This document shows, piece after piece, positions 1-6,779 of a DNA stretch of 16,490 bases; within the stretch, counting starts at the first letter, position 1, and the number at the start of each line of letters is the position of its first letter. The notes under the pieces are model-generated. The model was not told where the DNA came from, searched no databases, and saw only the letters and a list, made by a program, of their open reading frames with translations. The translations under genes and the position numbers were made by a program. Origin of the DNA: JAICLL01 sp035252155 (GTDB lineage Bacteria; Planctomycetota; Planctomycetia; Pirellulales; JAICIG01); NCBI GenBank assembly GCA_035252155.1, contig DATFDL010000676.1:1-16490 (forward strand). The letters are read 5' to 3'.

Positions 1-2
1 AG

Positions 3-677
3 TCAATCGTCGATCGGGCCACTGAGCTCGTTCATGATCACTGGCTCAAGGTGGCTGCCTGGGGAGCGGCTCTGGCCTTTAGCAGCCTATGGGCGTTCTT
101 CTGGGCCTGGCGTAGTTGGCGGAATCGCCAAGACATGGATGTAATTCATGTCTCTCAAAACACCATCGTCTCGCGCCCGACCGGCGACAAGGGTGCGGAG
201 GAGCTATGGCTTATTCTCGACGTTCATTTCGAGGATCCGCTCGAACAAGTCATTTCGCATCCCATGCCCCGCCAGCTTATCCGCCGGGCCGCTAAGAGGA
301 CCACCGAGAACCAACCGTTTCTGGTCTTCTCAAACCGTGATCGGTGGTACATTCTGAATCTGATTCGTCTGGCCATTGCTGAGCCTTTCCGAGTCGGAAC
401 CGCGGCCAAGATGATACGCGACGCCAACGTGGCCGAAGTGGAATGTGTCTTCGCCCTCACCTATGAGCGATACAAGGGAATGCGGCAAGGGAAGATTCGC
501 GTGATGCTCATCCCGCGGGCCGTGCTTGACGATCCGAAATCGCTCGACCGACCTTTAAGGCTCGAGGCGGAATCGCACCGCGACCGAATCACGACGCTCA
601 AAGCCATGCAACGCGATTGGCTGAAAGCCAAGGAGTCGCAGTTTTGCATGAACGTGCGGCTCAACGTGCCGTTGTAA
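3..677 (+). CDS. Hypothetical single-pass membrane protein, 5'-truncated by the window
   Basis: I do not recognise the family. The frame is open back to the first bases of the window with no stop, so the gene probably begins upstream. A GTG at 51 is the first usable start inside the window, but it falls inside a hydrophobic stretch and has no clear ribosome binding site. The visible N-terminal part holds one strongly hydrophobic, Trp/Ala-rich segment (about bases 51-110, including AAWGAALAFSSLWAFFWAW). It is followed by a basic stop-transfer patch (RSWRNRQ) and then about 175 mixed alpha/beta residues with no Cys clusters or catalytic motif I can name. The most likely picture is a membrane-anchored protein with a soluble C-terminal domain. 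It ends at TAA 675-677, directly against a run of seven A's. Coding is supported by the length of the frame and its normal composition; the function is unknown. Confidence 0.72.
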   Translation, partial: SIVDRATELVHDHWLKVAAWGAALAFSSLWAFFWAWRSWRNRQDMDVIHVSQNTIVSRPTGDKGAEELWLILDVHFEDPLEQVISHPMPRQLIRRAAKRTTENQPFLVFSNRDRWYILNLIRLAIAEPFRVGTAAKMIRDANVAEVECVFALTYERYKGMRQGKIRVMLIPRAVLDDPKSLDRPLRLEAESHRDRITTLKAMQRDWLKAKESQFCMNVRLNVPL

Positions 678-712
678 AAAAATCGGCTGCGCGAACCTTG
701 CCGCGGCAGCCG
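676..712 (-). terminator. Hairpin plus T-run, oriented for the minus strand
   Basis: The arms CGGCTGC (684-690) and GCAGCCG (706-712) are perfect inverted repeats around a 15-nt loop. On the plus strand no T-run follows the stem. On the minus strand the stem is followed within one base by seven T's (complement of A676-A682). It therefore has the form of an intrinsic terminator for leftward transcription, although both neighbouring genes point right. It might stop read-through from the leftward desaturase gene or antisense transcripts. Chance is possible. Confidence 0.3.
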
Positions 713-818
713 TGTCCCAAGAACACCCGATTCGCAGCAATGCTTGGAAGCAATGTTAAATTCCGATCGGGGAGCTCAACGTCAATCGTTTTTTCCATGC
801 TGGCGAAAGGAAACAGGC

Positions 819-1511
819 ATGCGGCCTGACATGGCGAAAGTCATCGTCGAACGGCCCAGAGGCGGCATGCGCCTCAAAACTCCCAAAGGCTCTCGCAAAC
901 GTTTGCAACGGTTGCCCATCAACGACTGGCCAAAGTCCGAAGGAATCGGCCGTCCGTGGTCGGGGTCGGGGAAATGGCTGAATGAACACCTGGGTCCGTT
1001 GCGGCGATACTTGCAAAAGCAGGTGGGCCGCCCGTGGAACAAAGTCTTTGCCGAGATCAGCGAGCACATCCGCCTCGACTCAGCGGTGCAAAGTCACGTG
1101 CTCGATCACTTGGCGGATTTCGTCGAAATCCATGTGTGCCTGGTCGACGGACAGCCGGTTGCTACCGGGGGGCGCTGGCGCGGTCGCCCGCTCGCGCCAC
1201 CGATGCTTTACGTTTGCCCGCGTACCGGCCTGCTGCGCGCGGCACGCCGCAAACGTCGCGTGCGGATGAAGAACCGCGTGACGGCAACGAAATGGCTACA
1301 ATATCACCGCATTGCGGGCGTTTGGTACGAGGTTGCACTGCGGCCGATTCCGCGCGACCGAGCGCGCTGCTGGGACGCGGTTTTGAACAAGTGCGTCGCT
1401 CACTTGCGCGCCGGCGAAGCGACGTCGGCATACGGCTTTGCAGCATACGCGCTGTCGAAGCGTCCGCTCGCGGACCGCGAGTTGATGACGTTGCGGCGAC
1501 GGCTCAGTTAA
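819..1511 (+). CDS. Conserved hypothetical protein (planctomycete type), basic, 230 aa
   Basis: Function unknown. I chose the ATG at 819 because AAAGG lies 8 bases upstream (806-810) and the protein from there looks conserved: MRPDMAKVIVERPRGG, then a Lys/Arg-rich stretch, then the motif GRPWNKVFAEISEHIRLDSA. ATG 831 (MAKVIVERP) is an equally reasonable start. An in-frame codon further left at 744 would add 25 residues that look like translated spacer. Other visible blocks are AVQSHVLDHLADFVEIHV and YVCPRTGLLR, followed by a basic region (RRKRRVRMKNR) and a second half rich in Trp, Tyr and Arg. I associate this combination with a family of uncharacterised planctomycete proteins, from memory only. 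There is no signal peptide or membrane segment; the high charge would suit nucleic-acid or ribosome association, but that is inference. It stands alone on its strand and converges on the desaturase. Confidence 0.75.
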   Translation: MRPDMAKVIVERPRGGMRLKTPKGSRKRLQRLPINDWPKSEGIGRPWSGSGKWLNEHLGPLRRYLQKQVGRPWNKVFAEISEHIRLDSAVQSHVLDHLADFVEIHVCLVDGQPVATGGRWRGRPLAPPMLYVCPRTGLLRAARRKRRVRMKNRVTATKWLQYHRIAGVWYEVALRPIPRDRARCWDAVLNKCVAHLRAGEATSAYGFAAYALSKRPLADRELMTLRRRLS

Positions 1512-1572
1512 GGGACAGGGATTGCGTACTGTCGTGCTAGATCCAGTGAGCCACGCGCGCCGGCGGTCATTC

Positions 1573-2640
1573 TCACTCCTGAACCCTGAACCCTGAACCC
1601 TGAACCCTCCGCCGTGCGGGCACATCGTGCACCACGTCCCAGGCCAGGCCCAGCTTCTCCATCGCCAGGATGGTCCAATAGGTGACGTCGATCTCCCACC
1701 ATTTGTGCCCGTGCCGGGCCATCCGCTGAAAGGCGTGGTGGTTGTTGTGCCAGCCCTCGCCATAGGCGAGCAGCCCCACCCACCACAGGTTGCGGCTGTC
1801 GTCGGTGGTCTCGTAGTTGCGGTATCCCCACATGTGGCTGGCCGAATTGACAAACCAAGTGACGTGCAGCACGCCCACCAACCGCACGAACATGCCCCAG
1901 GCCACGAACGACAGGCCGGTGTACGTGTCCCAGCCGAAGTAGCCCAATGCGAACAACAGCCCGCCCAAGGCAAAGTGCGACGGCAGAAACAACCGGTGCA
2001 GCCAATGAATGCCGGGGTCTTTATCCAAGTCGGGGGCGTAACGCCGGACCAGTTCGCGTTCGTATCGCGAGCCGTAGTGAGGCATGAACCACAGCATGTG
2101 GCTCCAAAAGCCGCCGTCGCGCGGGCTGTGCGGATCGCCCTCTTGATCGCTGAAGGCGTGGTGCTTGCGATGGTTGGCCACCCAGGTCAGGGCCGAACCT
2201 TCGCCCGATAGCCCGCCCAAGAACGCTAACAGCCACCGCACGGGCCGGTAGGTGGTAAAGCTGCCGTGCGTCAAGTGGCGATGGTAACCCAAGCAAACGC
2301 CGATGCCGCCCGTCAACCAGTGCAGCAATGCCATAATCGCCACGGCCTTCCAGGTGAAATAGAAGGGCGCGGCCAGCAGCCCCACGTGACAGACAACAAT
2401 CCAAATGGTCACCGGCCAATCGAGGCCATTGGCCCAGGGCTGGTAGGTGACGGCGTCCCACGGCTCAGCCTTGGCCGGCCGTGGCTTCCGCCGGGCGGGA
2501 TGCCGCAACGTCGCCGTGGAGCTCGAGGACTCTGCGCCGTGCTTACTTCGGCTCGGCTTTCGGCGCGCCTTGCCATTGGCCGACGCCCGATTTTGCTTTG
2601 ACTTCGGTTCCGCTTCGTATATGCCCGAAGGAGTCGTCAC
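1573..2640 (-). CDS. Fatty acid desaturase (delta-9 acyl-CoA/acyl-lipid type)
   Basis: Membrane di-iron desaturase that introduces a double bond, usually delta-9, into saturated acyl chains, setting membrane fluidity; it needs an electron donor not encoded here. Evidence is the full set of histidine boxes: HRHLTH (near 2265-2285), HRKHH (near 2160-2172) and HNNHH (near 1735-1749), plus NSASHMWG. Hydrophobic segments lie in the usual places, and typical context such as GYHRHLTHGSF and ANHRKHHAFSD is present. I prefer the GTG at 2638-2640 because GGGAG lies 7 bases upstream of it. An ATG at 2680-2682 would add 14 residues but has no ribosome site and sits in the loop of a GC-rich hairpin. The N-terminal 55 residues or so are a Lys/Arg/Ser-rich linker not typical of the family. 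The last 11 residues (RVQGSGFRVQE) are translated from a tandem heptamer repeat and replace the normal tail. The catalytic core is complete, so activity is expected. Confidence 0.93.
   Translation of the reverse strand: MTTPSGIYEAEPKSKQNRASANGKARRKPSRSKHGAESSSSTATLRHPARRKPRPAKAEPWDAVTYQPWANGLDWPVTIWIVVCHVGLLAAPFYFTWKAVAIMALLHWLTGGIGVCLGYHRHLTHGSFTTYRPVRWLLAFLGGLSGEGSALTWVANHRKHHAFSDQEGDPHSPRDGGFWSHMLWFMPHYGSRYERELVRRYAPDLDKDPGIHWLHRLFLPSHFALGGLLFALGYFGWDTYTGLSFVAWGMFVRLVGVLHVTWFVNSASHMWGYRNYETTDDSRNLWWVGLLAYGEGWHNNHHAFQRMARHGHKWWEIDVTYWTILAMEKLGLAWDVVHDVPARRRVQGSGFRVQE
1578..1608. repeat. Telomere-like heptamer tandem repeat (CCTGAAC)4.4
   Basis: Four perfect copies of CCTGAAC (1578-1584, 1585-1591, 1592-1598, 1599-1605) plus three more bases. 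On the minus strand this reads as repeated AGGGTTC. It lies inside the 3' end of the desaturase frame and supplies its final residues, with the stop TGA (1573-1575) just past the repeat. I recall similar AGGGTTC arrays scattered between genes in planctomycete genomes; this is memory and was not checked. Confidence 0.9.
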
Positions 2641-2670
2641 GCGATCTCTCCCAATGTTCTTGTGTCGTAA

Positions 2671-2692
2671 AGCGCCGCCCATCGGCGGCGCT
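2671..2692. repeat. GC-rich perfect hairpin upstream of the desaturase
   Basis: Perfect 9-bp inverted repeat: arm AGCGCCGCC (2671-2679), loop CATC (2680-2683), arm GGCGGCGCT (2684-2692). No T-run follows on either strand, so it is not a standard terminator. It lies in the 5' leader side of the desaturase and contains in its loop the upstream ATG rejected as its start. It could be a dispersed palindromic element or an mRNA leader structure. Confidence 0.6.
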
Positions 2693-2906
2693 ATGGGATT
2701 CTAAGAACAAGGGCGAAATCAAGTGTCATCGCGATGTCGGGCTCGTGTAAAAGCTCGGTAAAAGTTTCCTTGCGGGGAGTAAGAAAATGTGCCGTGGCGT
2801 GGACCGAGTTTCGAGGTCTGCCAGAGCCGCGCGCGGGAACTAAGCGCCAGGCCAAGGCGTCTCATTTGCGAAGAGGCTTTACCGCTTGGTACGTTGGAGG
2901 ACAACA

Positions 2907-3676
2907 ATGGCTGCTGGTAAACGACGGTCGCAACGCTTGTCGGCGATTGCCGCAGGCATCGGCCTCTACGTTTTCGCGTCCCCTCAGGCGCGTGCCTTGA
3001 TCGAAGTGGGCACGGGCAATCAGCCGGTTGAAGACGCCGGATGGCCGGCTGGCGCACTCGAGGTCGCCAACCTCAAATCGCGCCTCGGCTGGTGGGTGGG
3101 GCCGCCCCTTGGCGGCGGAATGCACGTATTTCTCTACCGAGTGGAAAACACCGCCCAACTCAACGAGGCGCGTGTGCTATTTGCTGCCATTCAGACGACC
3201 AAGCTAGTCGTGGTCCTACACGACGGACCCCACGAAAGCTTTGCCTTGCGCGACCACGCCACGCCAAACGATGCACGGGGCGATCGCCGCCTCGGCGGTC
3301 TGCGGCGCGCTCAGCCGCAGGCTGAGGCGCGCGTCGATTTCACCTTTACGGTTTGGAATCCTGCAAGTTGGCACCGGCTGTACAATAGCCCGCGAGGCGT
3401 CTTTTTCGGCGATCGGCCGCAATTCCATCAGCCGGTCGATCCGCCGACGCTCGACATCTATGTGGGGCGCCCGCTCACGTCAGCCTCGACCAGGAGGGCA
3501 AAAGGCCGGGGGTCTGGGGCGGGATCGGCACGTGGGGCGGCAGTATGCAACTCGATGGCGACGGACGCTTTGAGTTCGACGGCGCCCCGCCCGGCAAATA
3601 CCGCGTGCAGGCCAAGGGCCAAGCCAAGATCGTCACGCTCGCCGGCGGGCAGACGGTGGAAGTCGAATTTAAGTAG
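2907..3676 (+). pseudogene. Exported planctomycete-type conserved protein, broken by a 1-base frameshift
   Basis: The start ATG 2907 has GGAGG (2896-2900) 6 bases upstream. The first 30 residues form a signal peptide: a basic KRRSQR, a hydrophobic core, then PQARA before a likely cut. The body includes LGWWVGPPLGGGMHVFLYR, LVVVLHDGPHESF and FTFTVWNPASWHRLYN, blocks I associate with secreted planctomycete proteins of unknown role. After residue 191 (base 3479) the original frame turns into Arg/Ser-rich nonsense. The frame with codons at 3479-3481 onward continues sensibly: VSLDQEGKRPG, WGGIGTWGGSMQLDGDG, then RFEFDGAPPGKYRVQAKG and TLAGGQTVEVEF, ending at TAG 3674-3676. The last part resembles a carboxypeptidase-regulatory-like (CarboxypepD_reg) beta sandwich. 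One missing base near 3474-3480 explains it; the restored protein would be about 256 aa. This may be real decay or a sequencing error. Confidence 0.75.
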
Positions 3677-3700
3677 CGGCCAGCTTGGGAGTCCGAACGC

Positions 3701-3940
3701 CTAACGCCTTCGGCGCCGGGCGCCATTGGCGGCTGGCTTCAGTTCCAAGTCAGTCACCAACAAGAGGTCGATGACGTTCGCGGTGCTGTCCGGCTGATAC
3801 ACAACAATCGTTCGTCCGTTGGGCGCAGAGGCCATGAACTCGCGGCTCGGCACAGCAATATGCCGCCCATCAGCGAGATGAATCGCGAACGGCTGAAAGG
3901 GAGTGGCGTTGTAATAGTTTCGGATTTGTTCAATGGTCAT
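3701..3940 (-). CDS. Small conserved hypothetical protein, 79 aa
   Basis: Function unknown. It begins with MTIEQIRNYYNATPFQPFAI followed by HLADGRHIAVPSREF, then GRTIVVYQPDSTANVIDL and LLVTDLELKP. I associate this pattern with a small protein family seen many times in planctomycete genomes and also in other bacteria; this is memory, not a search. The predicted fold would be a small alpha plus beta domain with no membrane segment. It ends in RRRRR, encoded by a GC-rich stretch with a self-complementary GGCGCC core. The start ATG (3938-3940) has no recognisable ribosome binding site, so the mRNA may be leaderless or poorly translated. It converges on the frameshifted exported protein, with 24 bp between the two stops. 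Confidence 0.7.
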   Translation of the reverse strand: MTIEQIRNYYNATPFQPFAIHLADGRHIAVPSREFMASAPNGRTIVVYQPDSTANVIDLLLVTDLELKPAANGARRRRR

Positions 3941-4360
3941 CGTCGGATGTGGCTGAAAGACGGATCGATCGTCATAGGATGCTTATTTGTCCTGTGCCAT
4001 TGCCATCTATCGTACCGACCTGAGCCGAGCAGGAAAGAGAGGCGGCGATTTTGGAATCGAGAGGATGGCTCGATAGCCATTCTGAGGGGTGGCGACCGCT
4101 CAAACCCTGAAAAATCTGTCTACCAGCAGCCACGCAATAGTGCGCGCTCGATTTTCCGCGGTCGGGGGGCGACGACTCGCCGCAAACTTGCTAGGCTATG
4201 GGTCTGGCAACGGCATTGAGCACCGGGGCAGGCCCGCCATGCTCGCCGCCTTTTTAGTGGGCGATCCTCCGCGCTCGCCACTTGCTCTCCGTCTGTACCA
4301 GCGAAGTCGGCCGTGGCGGACCGAACTTCGCCCTACCGCGTAAAGGATTCAGGTTTGCCG
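3941..4360. other. About 420 bp without a convincing gene
   Basis: Starts of the minus-strand small gene and the plus-strand transporter face away from each other across this stretch. Frames open here translate to Arg-rich sequence of low plausibility and have no ribosome sites. The one structure I see is an imperfect inverted repeat, GCGAAGTCGG (4301-4310) with CCGA-ACTTCGC (4321-4331, one bulged A), about 30 bp before the transporter start. It should contain both divergent promoters, but I see no confident -35/-10 pair. Confidence 0.55.
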
Positions 4361-5626
4361 ATGGCGTCGTGGACGACCAGCGTGGCTCGGGTACGAGGCG
4401 GGATCGTTGGTCTGTTTCTGCTGTTCGCCGGCCTCTACTTCGTGCAGGGAATGAACGAGACGGCCACCGGTCTCGTTACCCAGCCCGTTTATTCCATTCT
4501 GAAACAATGGCGAAGCAACCCCGGCCAGATGACCACGTTTGTGGCGCTGTTGGGCTTGCCGTGGTGTCTGAAGCCGCTCTACGGACTGCTTTCCGATTTT
4601 GTGCCGCTGGCCGGCTACCGCCGCAAAAGCTACCTACTGGCGATGGGGGCGGCAACCAGCGTTTGCTTCGGCGGCCTCTATTGGCTGATGCCGTTGCCCG
4701 ACGGCTCGCGGGTGCTGTTGCTCATCGCGCTGCTGGTGCCGACGCTCGCGGTGACATTTGCCGACGTTGTGCTTGACGCGCTGATTATCGAAACCGGCCA
4801 GCCGCGCGGCATCACCGGCCGACTGCAGTCGGTGCGGTGGGGGGCCAGTTATGCCGCCACGATCATCACGGGCAAGCTCGGCGGCAAGCTCTGCCAAGAT
4901 CATCACGAACGTTGGGCGTTTTTGATCTGTGGCGCCTTGGCGGCCGTCGCCTTTATTGTGTCGCTCGTCTGCGTCCGCGAGCCGCGGGTCGTGGCGGTCG
5001 ACGATGATTTGCCCACGATTCGGGCCACGCTGGCCCAGGCTTTTCGCTCGCCGCCCCTTTGGTTCGTCGGCGGTTTTCTGTTTATCTGGCATTTCAATCC
5101 CTTCACCCAGTCGGTGCTCTACCTGCACATGACCGAACGGCTGCGAATGCCCGAGACGGTCTACGGCGATACCATTTCGCTCTTGGCCATCGGCTCGATC
5201 GTCGCCTGCGCCAGCTATGGCGTCTACTGCCGGATGATTCCGATGCGGTGGATGGTGCCGGTATCGATTATCAGCGGCATGATCAGCACCCTGGCCTATT
5301 GGTTTATGGCCGGCCACACCAGCGTGATGATCATCAGCCTGATCGTCGGCTTCACCTACATGACGGCGAATATGATCCAGTGCGACCTGGCCGCGCGAGC
5401 CTGCCCGTTGCACGCGGCGGGCACAGTCTTCGGTGTCTTCATGGCGCTGTGCAATGTGAGCACGCTGCTGTCGACCTGGATCGGCGGCTATTGCTACCAA
5501 TGGTGCGTGACGTTGTTCGGCGGTTACGAAAGCGGCTTTCGGGCGGTGTTGGCCCTCGGCGCCTTGTTCATGTTGGCCTCATGGGCCGTCGCTCGGCGTA
5601 TTCCGCACCACCTGATCGCCCAGTGA
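4361..5626 (+). CDS. MFS transporter, folate-biopterin transporter-like (BT1/FBT family)
   Basis: Integral inner-membrane carrier of about 421 aa with roughly 12 hydrophobic segments. Family signatures are GLYFVQGMNETATGL in the first helix, then LPWCLKPLYGLLSD (about residues 66-79) with PLAGYRRKSYL after it, and DVVLDALIIE (about 135-144). These match the BT1/FBT branch, whose characterised members in kinetoplastids, plants and cyanobacteria move folates, pterins or S-adenosylmethionine; substrates of planctomycete members are not known to me, and AmpG-type transporters share parts of the pattern. I chose ATG 4361 because the protein then starts just before the first helix. A GTG at 4313 in frame would add 16 residues within a hairpin. 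The ribosome site is weak (AAAGGA 13 bases upstream, AGG nearer). No folate or pterin gene adjoins it, so context gives no help with substrate. Confidence 0.85.
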   Translation: MASWTTSVARVRGGIVGLFLLFAGLYFVQGMNETATGLVTQPVYSILKQWRSNPGQMTTFVALLGLPWCLKPLYGLLSDFVPLAGYRRKSYLLAMGAATSVCFGGLYWLMPLPDGSRVLLLIALLVPTLAVTFADVVLDALIIETGQPRGITGRLQSVRWGASYAATIITGKLGGKLCQDHHERWAFLICGALAAVAFIVSLVCVREPRVVAVDDDLPTIRATLAQAFRSPPLWFVGGFLFIWHFNPFTQSVLYLHMTERLRMPETVYGDTISLLAIGSIVACASYGVYCRMIPMRWMVPVSIISGMISTLAYWFMAGHTSVMIISLIVGFTYMTANMIQCDLAARACPLHAAGTVFGVFMALCNVSTLLSTWIGGYCYQWCVTLFGGYESGFRAVLALGALFMLASWAVARRIPHHLIAQ

Positions 5627-5830
5627 GCGCGTCGGATGAAGATTACCGAATTGTAATTTCAGCCAAGTCCGGTCGCCCCATAACCGCTTCAAACTCAGGC
5701 GAAGCCGGCCACAAGGGCCGAGACGAACCTGCGCATCGCCGCGGCCACCCGCTGGCCAGCGGGGCACAAGCCGCGCATAATACGGCATAGGTCGTTGTCG
5801 CTGGGATAAGATGAACTTCGGAGGTTTGCA
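5627..5830. other. Intergenic spacer, 204 bp, with a 16-bp palindrome
   Basis: No gene is visible. It contains a perfect 16-bp palindrome, CCCGCTGG followed by CCAGCGGG (5748-5763), without a loop and without a T-run. Possible operator or chance in GC-rich DNA. The ribosome site GGAGG (5820-5824) for the next gene lies at its right end. Confidence 0.4.
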
Positions 5831-6709
5831 ATGCGATTGGCAATCGTGATGCTTTGTGCGTTGGGCCTGCCCGCGAGCTCCGCCTGGGCGCGCGGCCACA
5901 TGCACGGGATGTCGCCGCGGGGAGGGGGCGGCTTTCGCGCCGTGGCCGCCTACGAGGCAGCACTGACCGCCTCAATCCGGCGCGAGCAAGCCGCCCAGGC
6001 CATGCGTACTGCCAAGACCAACGTGCAGCGCATGAAGTATGCCGCCAAGGCCCGCCAAGAGGGCAATATGCGTTTGGCGGCGATGTTCTATGAGCGCGTG
6101 GCGCTGACGAAGCCGCGTGACAAAAACCACGACGCCGCCAAAAAAGCCTTGGCCGAGATGGCCGATGAAGGGCGCCGGGAAATGAAAGCCGCCGACCAAC
6201 TGCTCGAACAGGGCAAAATCACCGAGGCTTTTGAAAAGCTCGATGAGATGAAGTTGAACTATGAAAACGTGCCGCGGTTCAATCACGAGATCGCCGATCA
6301 CGTCAACAAGCTGCACTCCAATCCTCGCTATAAGGCGGTGCTCAACGAGCCGCAGGCGGCCAAGCTGCTGGCCGAGGGCCGCAAGCATGAGCAAGACGAC
6401 GAGGCCTGCTGCGCGTTTCTGAGCTACGAACAGGCGGCCGAGTTGTTGCCGGCCGCCAGCGCCAAGCAGGCCGCCGAGCGGTTGGCTTCGATGAAGAAAG
6501 ACCCGGAAATCGTGGCCTCGGCCGAAGAGTGCCGTAGCATTCAAAAATGCCACCACACGTTTCACAAGGCCGAGCTGCTGAAGAAGTCGGTTCCAAACCG
6601 GGCCGAAGAGCTCTTTAAGGAGATCTTGGCCGAGGCCCCGCGCGACTCCGAAGTTTATCGCTGCGCCGCCGAAGAAGTCGCCAAGCTGCACACGCGCAAG
6701 CGGTCCTAG
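5831..6709 (+). CDS. Exported helical-repeat (TPR-like) hypothetical protein, 292 aa
   Basis: ATG 5831 is supported by GGAGG 6 bases upstream. Residues 1-20 form a signal peptide (MRLAIVMLCALGLPASSAWA) followed by a Gly/His/Met-rich linker. The rest is almost entirely helical and rich in Ala, Lys and Glu. Repeated helix pairs such as GNMRLAAMFYERVALTKP, GKITEAFEKLDEMKLNYE and FLSYEQAAELLPAASAKQAA resemble degenerate TPR units. Cysteines cluster in DEACCAF and in ECRSIQKCHH, which could form disulfides in the periplasm. I recognise the arrangement from planctomycete hypothetical proteins but know of no function; a scaffold or protein-binding role is inferred from the repeats. It is separated from the transporter by 204 bp and converges on the POTRA protein, so it is probably transcribed alone. 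Confidence 0.82.
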   Translation: MRLAIVMLCALGLPASSAWARGHMHGMSPRGGGGFRAVAAYEAALTASIRREQAAQAMRTAKTNVQRMKYAAKARQEGNMRLAAMFYERVALTKPRDKNHDAAKKALAEMADEGRREMKAADQLLEQGKITEAFEKLDEMKLNYENVPRFNHEIADHVNKLHSNPRYKAVLNEPQAAKLLAEGRKHEQDDEACCAFLSYEQAAELLPAASAKQAAERLASMKKDPEIVASAEECRSIQKCHHTFHKAELLKKSVPNRAEELFKEILAEAPRDSEVYRCAAEEVAKLHTRKRS

Positions 6710-6742
6710 GCCGGCGTGGGCGAAATCCCGAGCGCGCCATCG

Positions 6743-6769
6743 TCGCCTTTCGCTCCGCGAAAGTGGCGA
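6743..6769. repeat. Palindromic element, possibly dispersed, in a convergent spacer
   Basis: Arms TCGCCTTTCGC (6743-6753) and GCGAAAGTGGCGA (6757-6769) pair with one bulged T around a TCC loop. It sits between two converging genes, where it could act as a bidirectional transcription stop. From memory, CTTTCGC-TCC-GCGAAAG cores of this kind recur in planctomycete intergenic DNA, which suggests a REP-like family. No T-run follows. Confidence 0.6.
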
Positions 6770-6779
6770 TTCCGGTCGC

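Noticed and set aside
1578..1608. Heptamer array as a CRISPR array or true telomere
   Set aside because: Units are only 7 bp with no spacers, and the array is only 4.4 copies inside a gene end.
1508..2005. Long minus-strand frame overlapping the desaturase
   Set aside because: It is antisense-frame sequence within a gene with perfect histidine boxes; its translation is low-complexity and Arg/Ala-rich.
3860..4343. Two plus-strand frames before the transporter
   Set aside because: No ribosome sites, Arg-rich implausible sequence, and the first overlaps the small minus-strand gene.
4634..5500. 288-codon minus-strand frame inside the transporter
   Set aside because: Its translation is His/Arg/Gln/Asp-rich, typical of the antisense of a membrane protein; the plus strand has clear family motifs.
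5748..5763. 16-bp palindrome as a terminator for the transporter
   Set aside because: It has no loop and no T-run, and it lies more than 120 bp past the stop; it is recorded only as spacer content.
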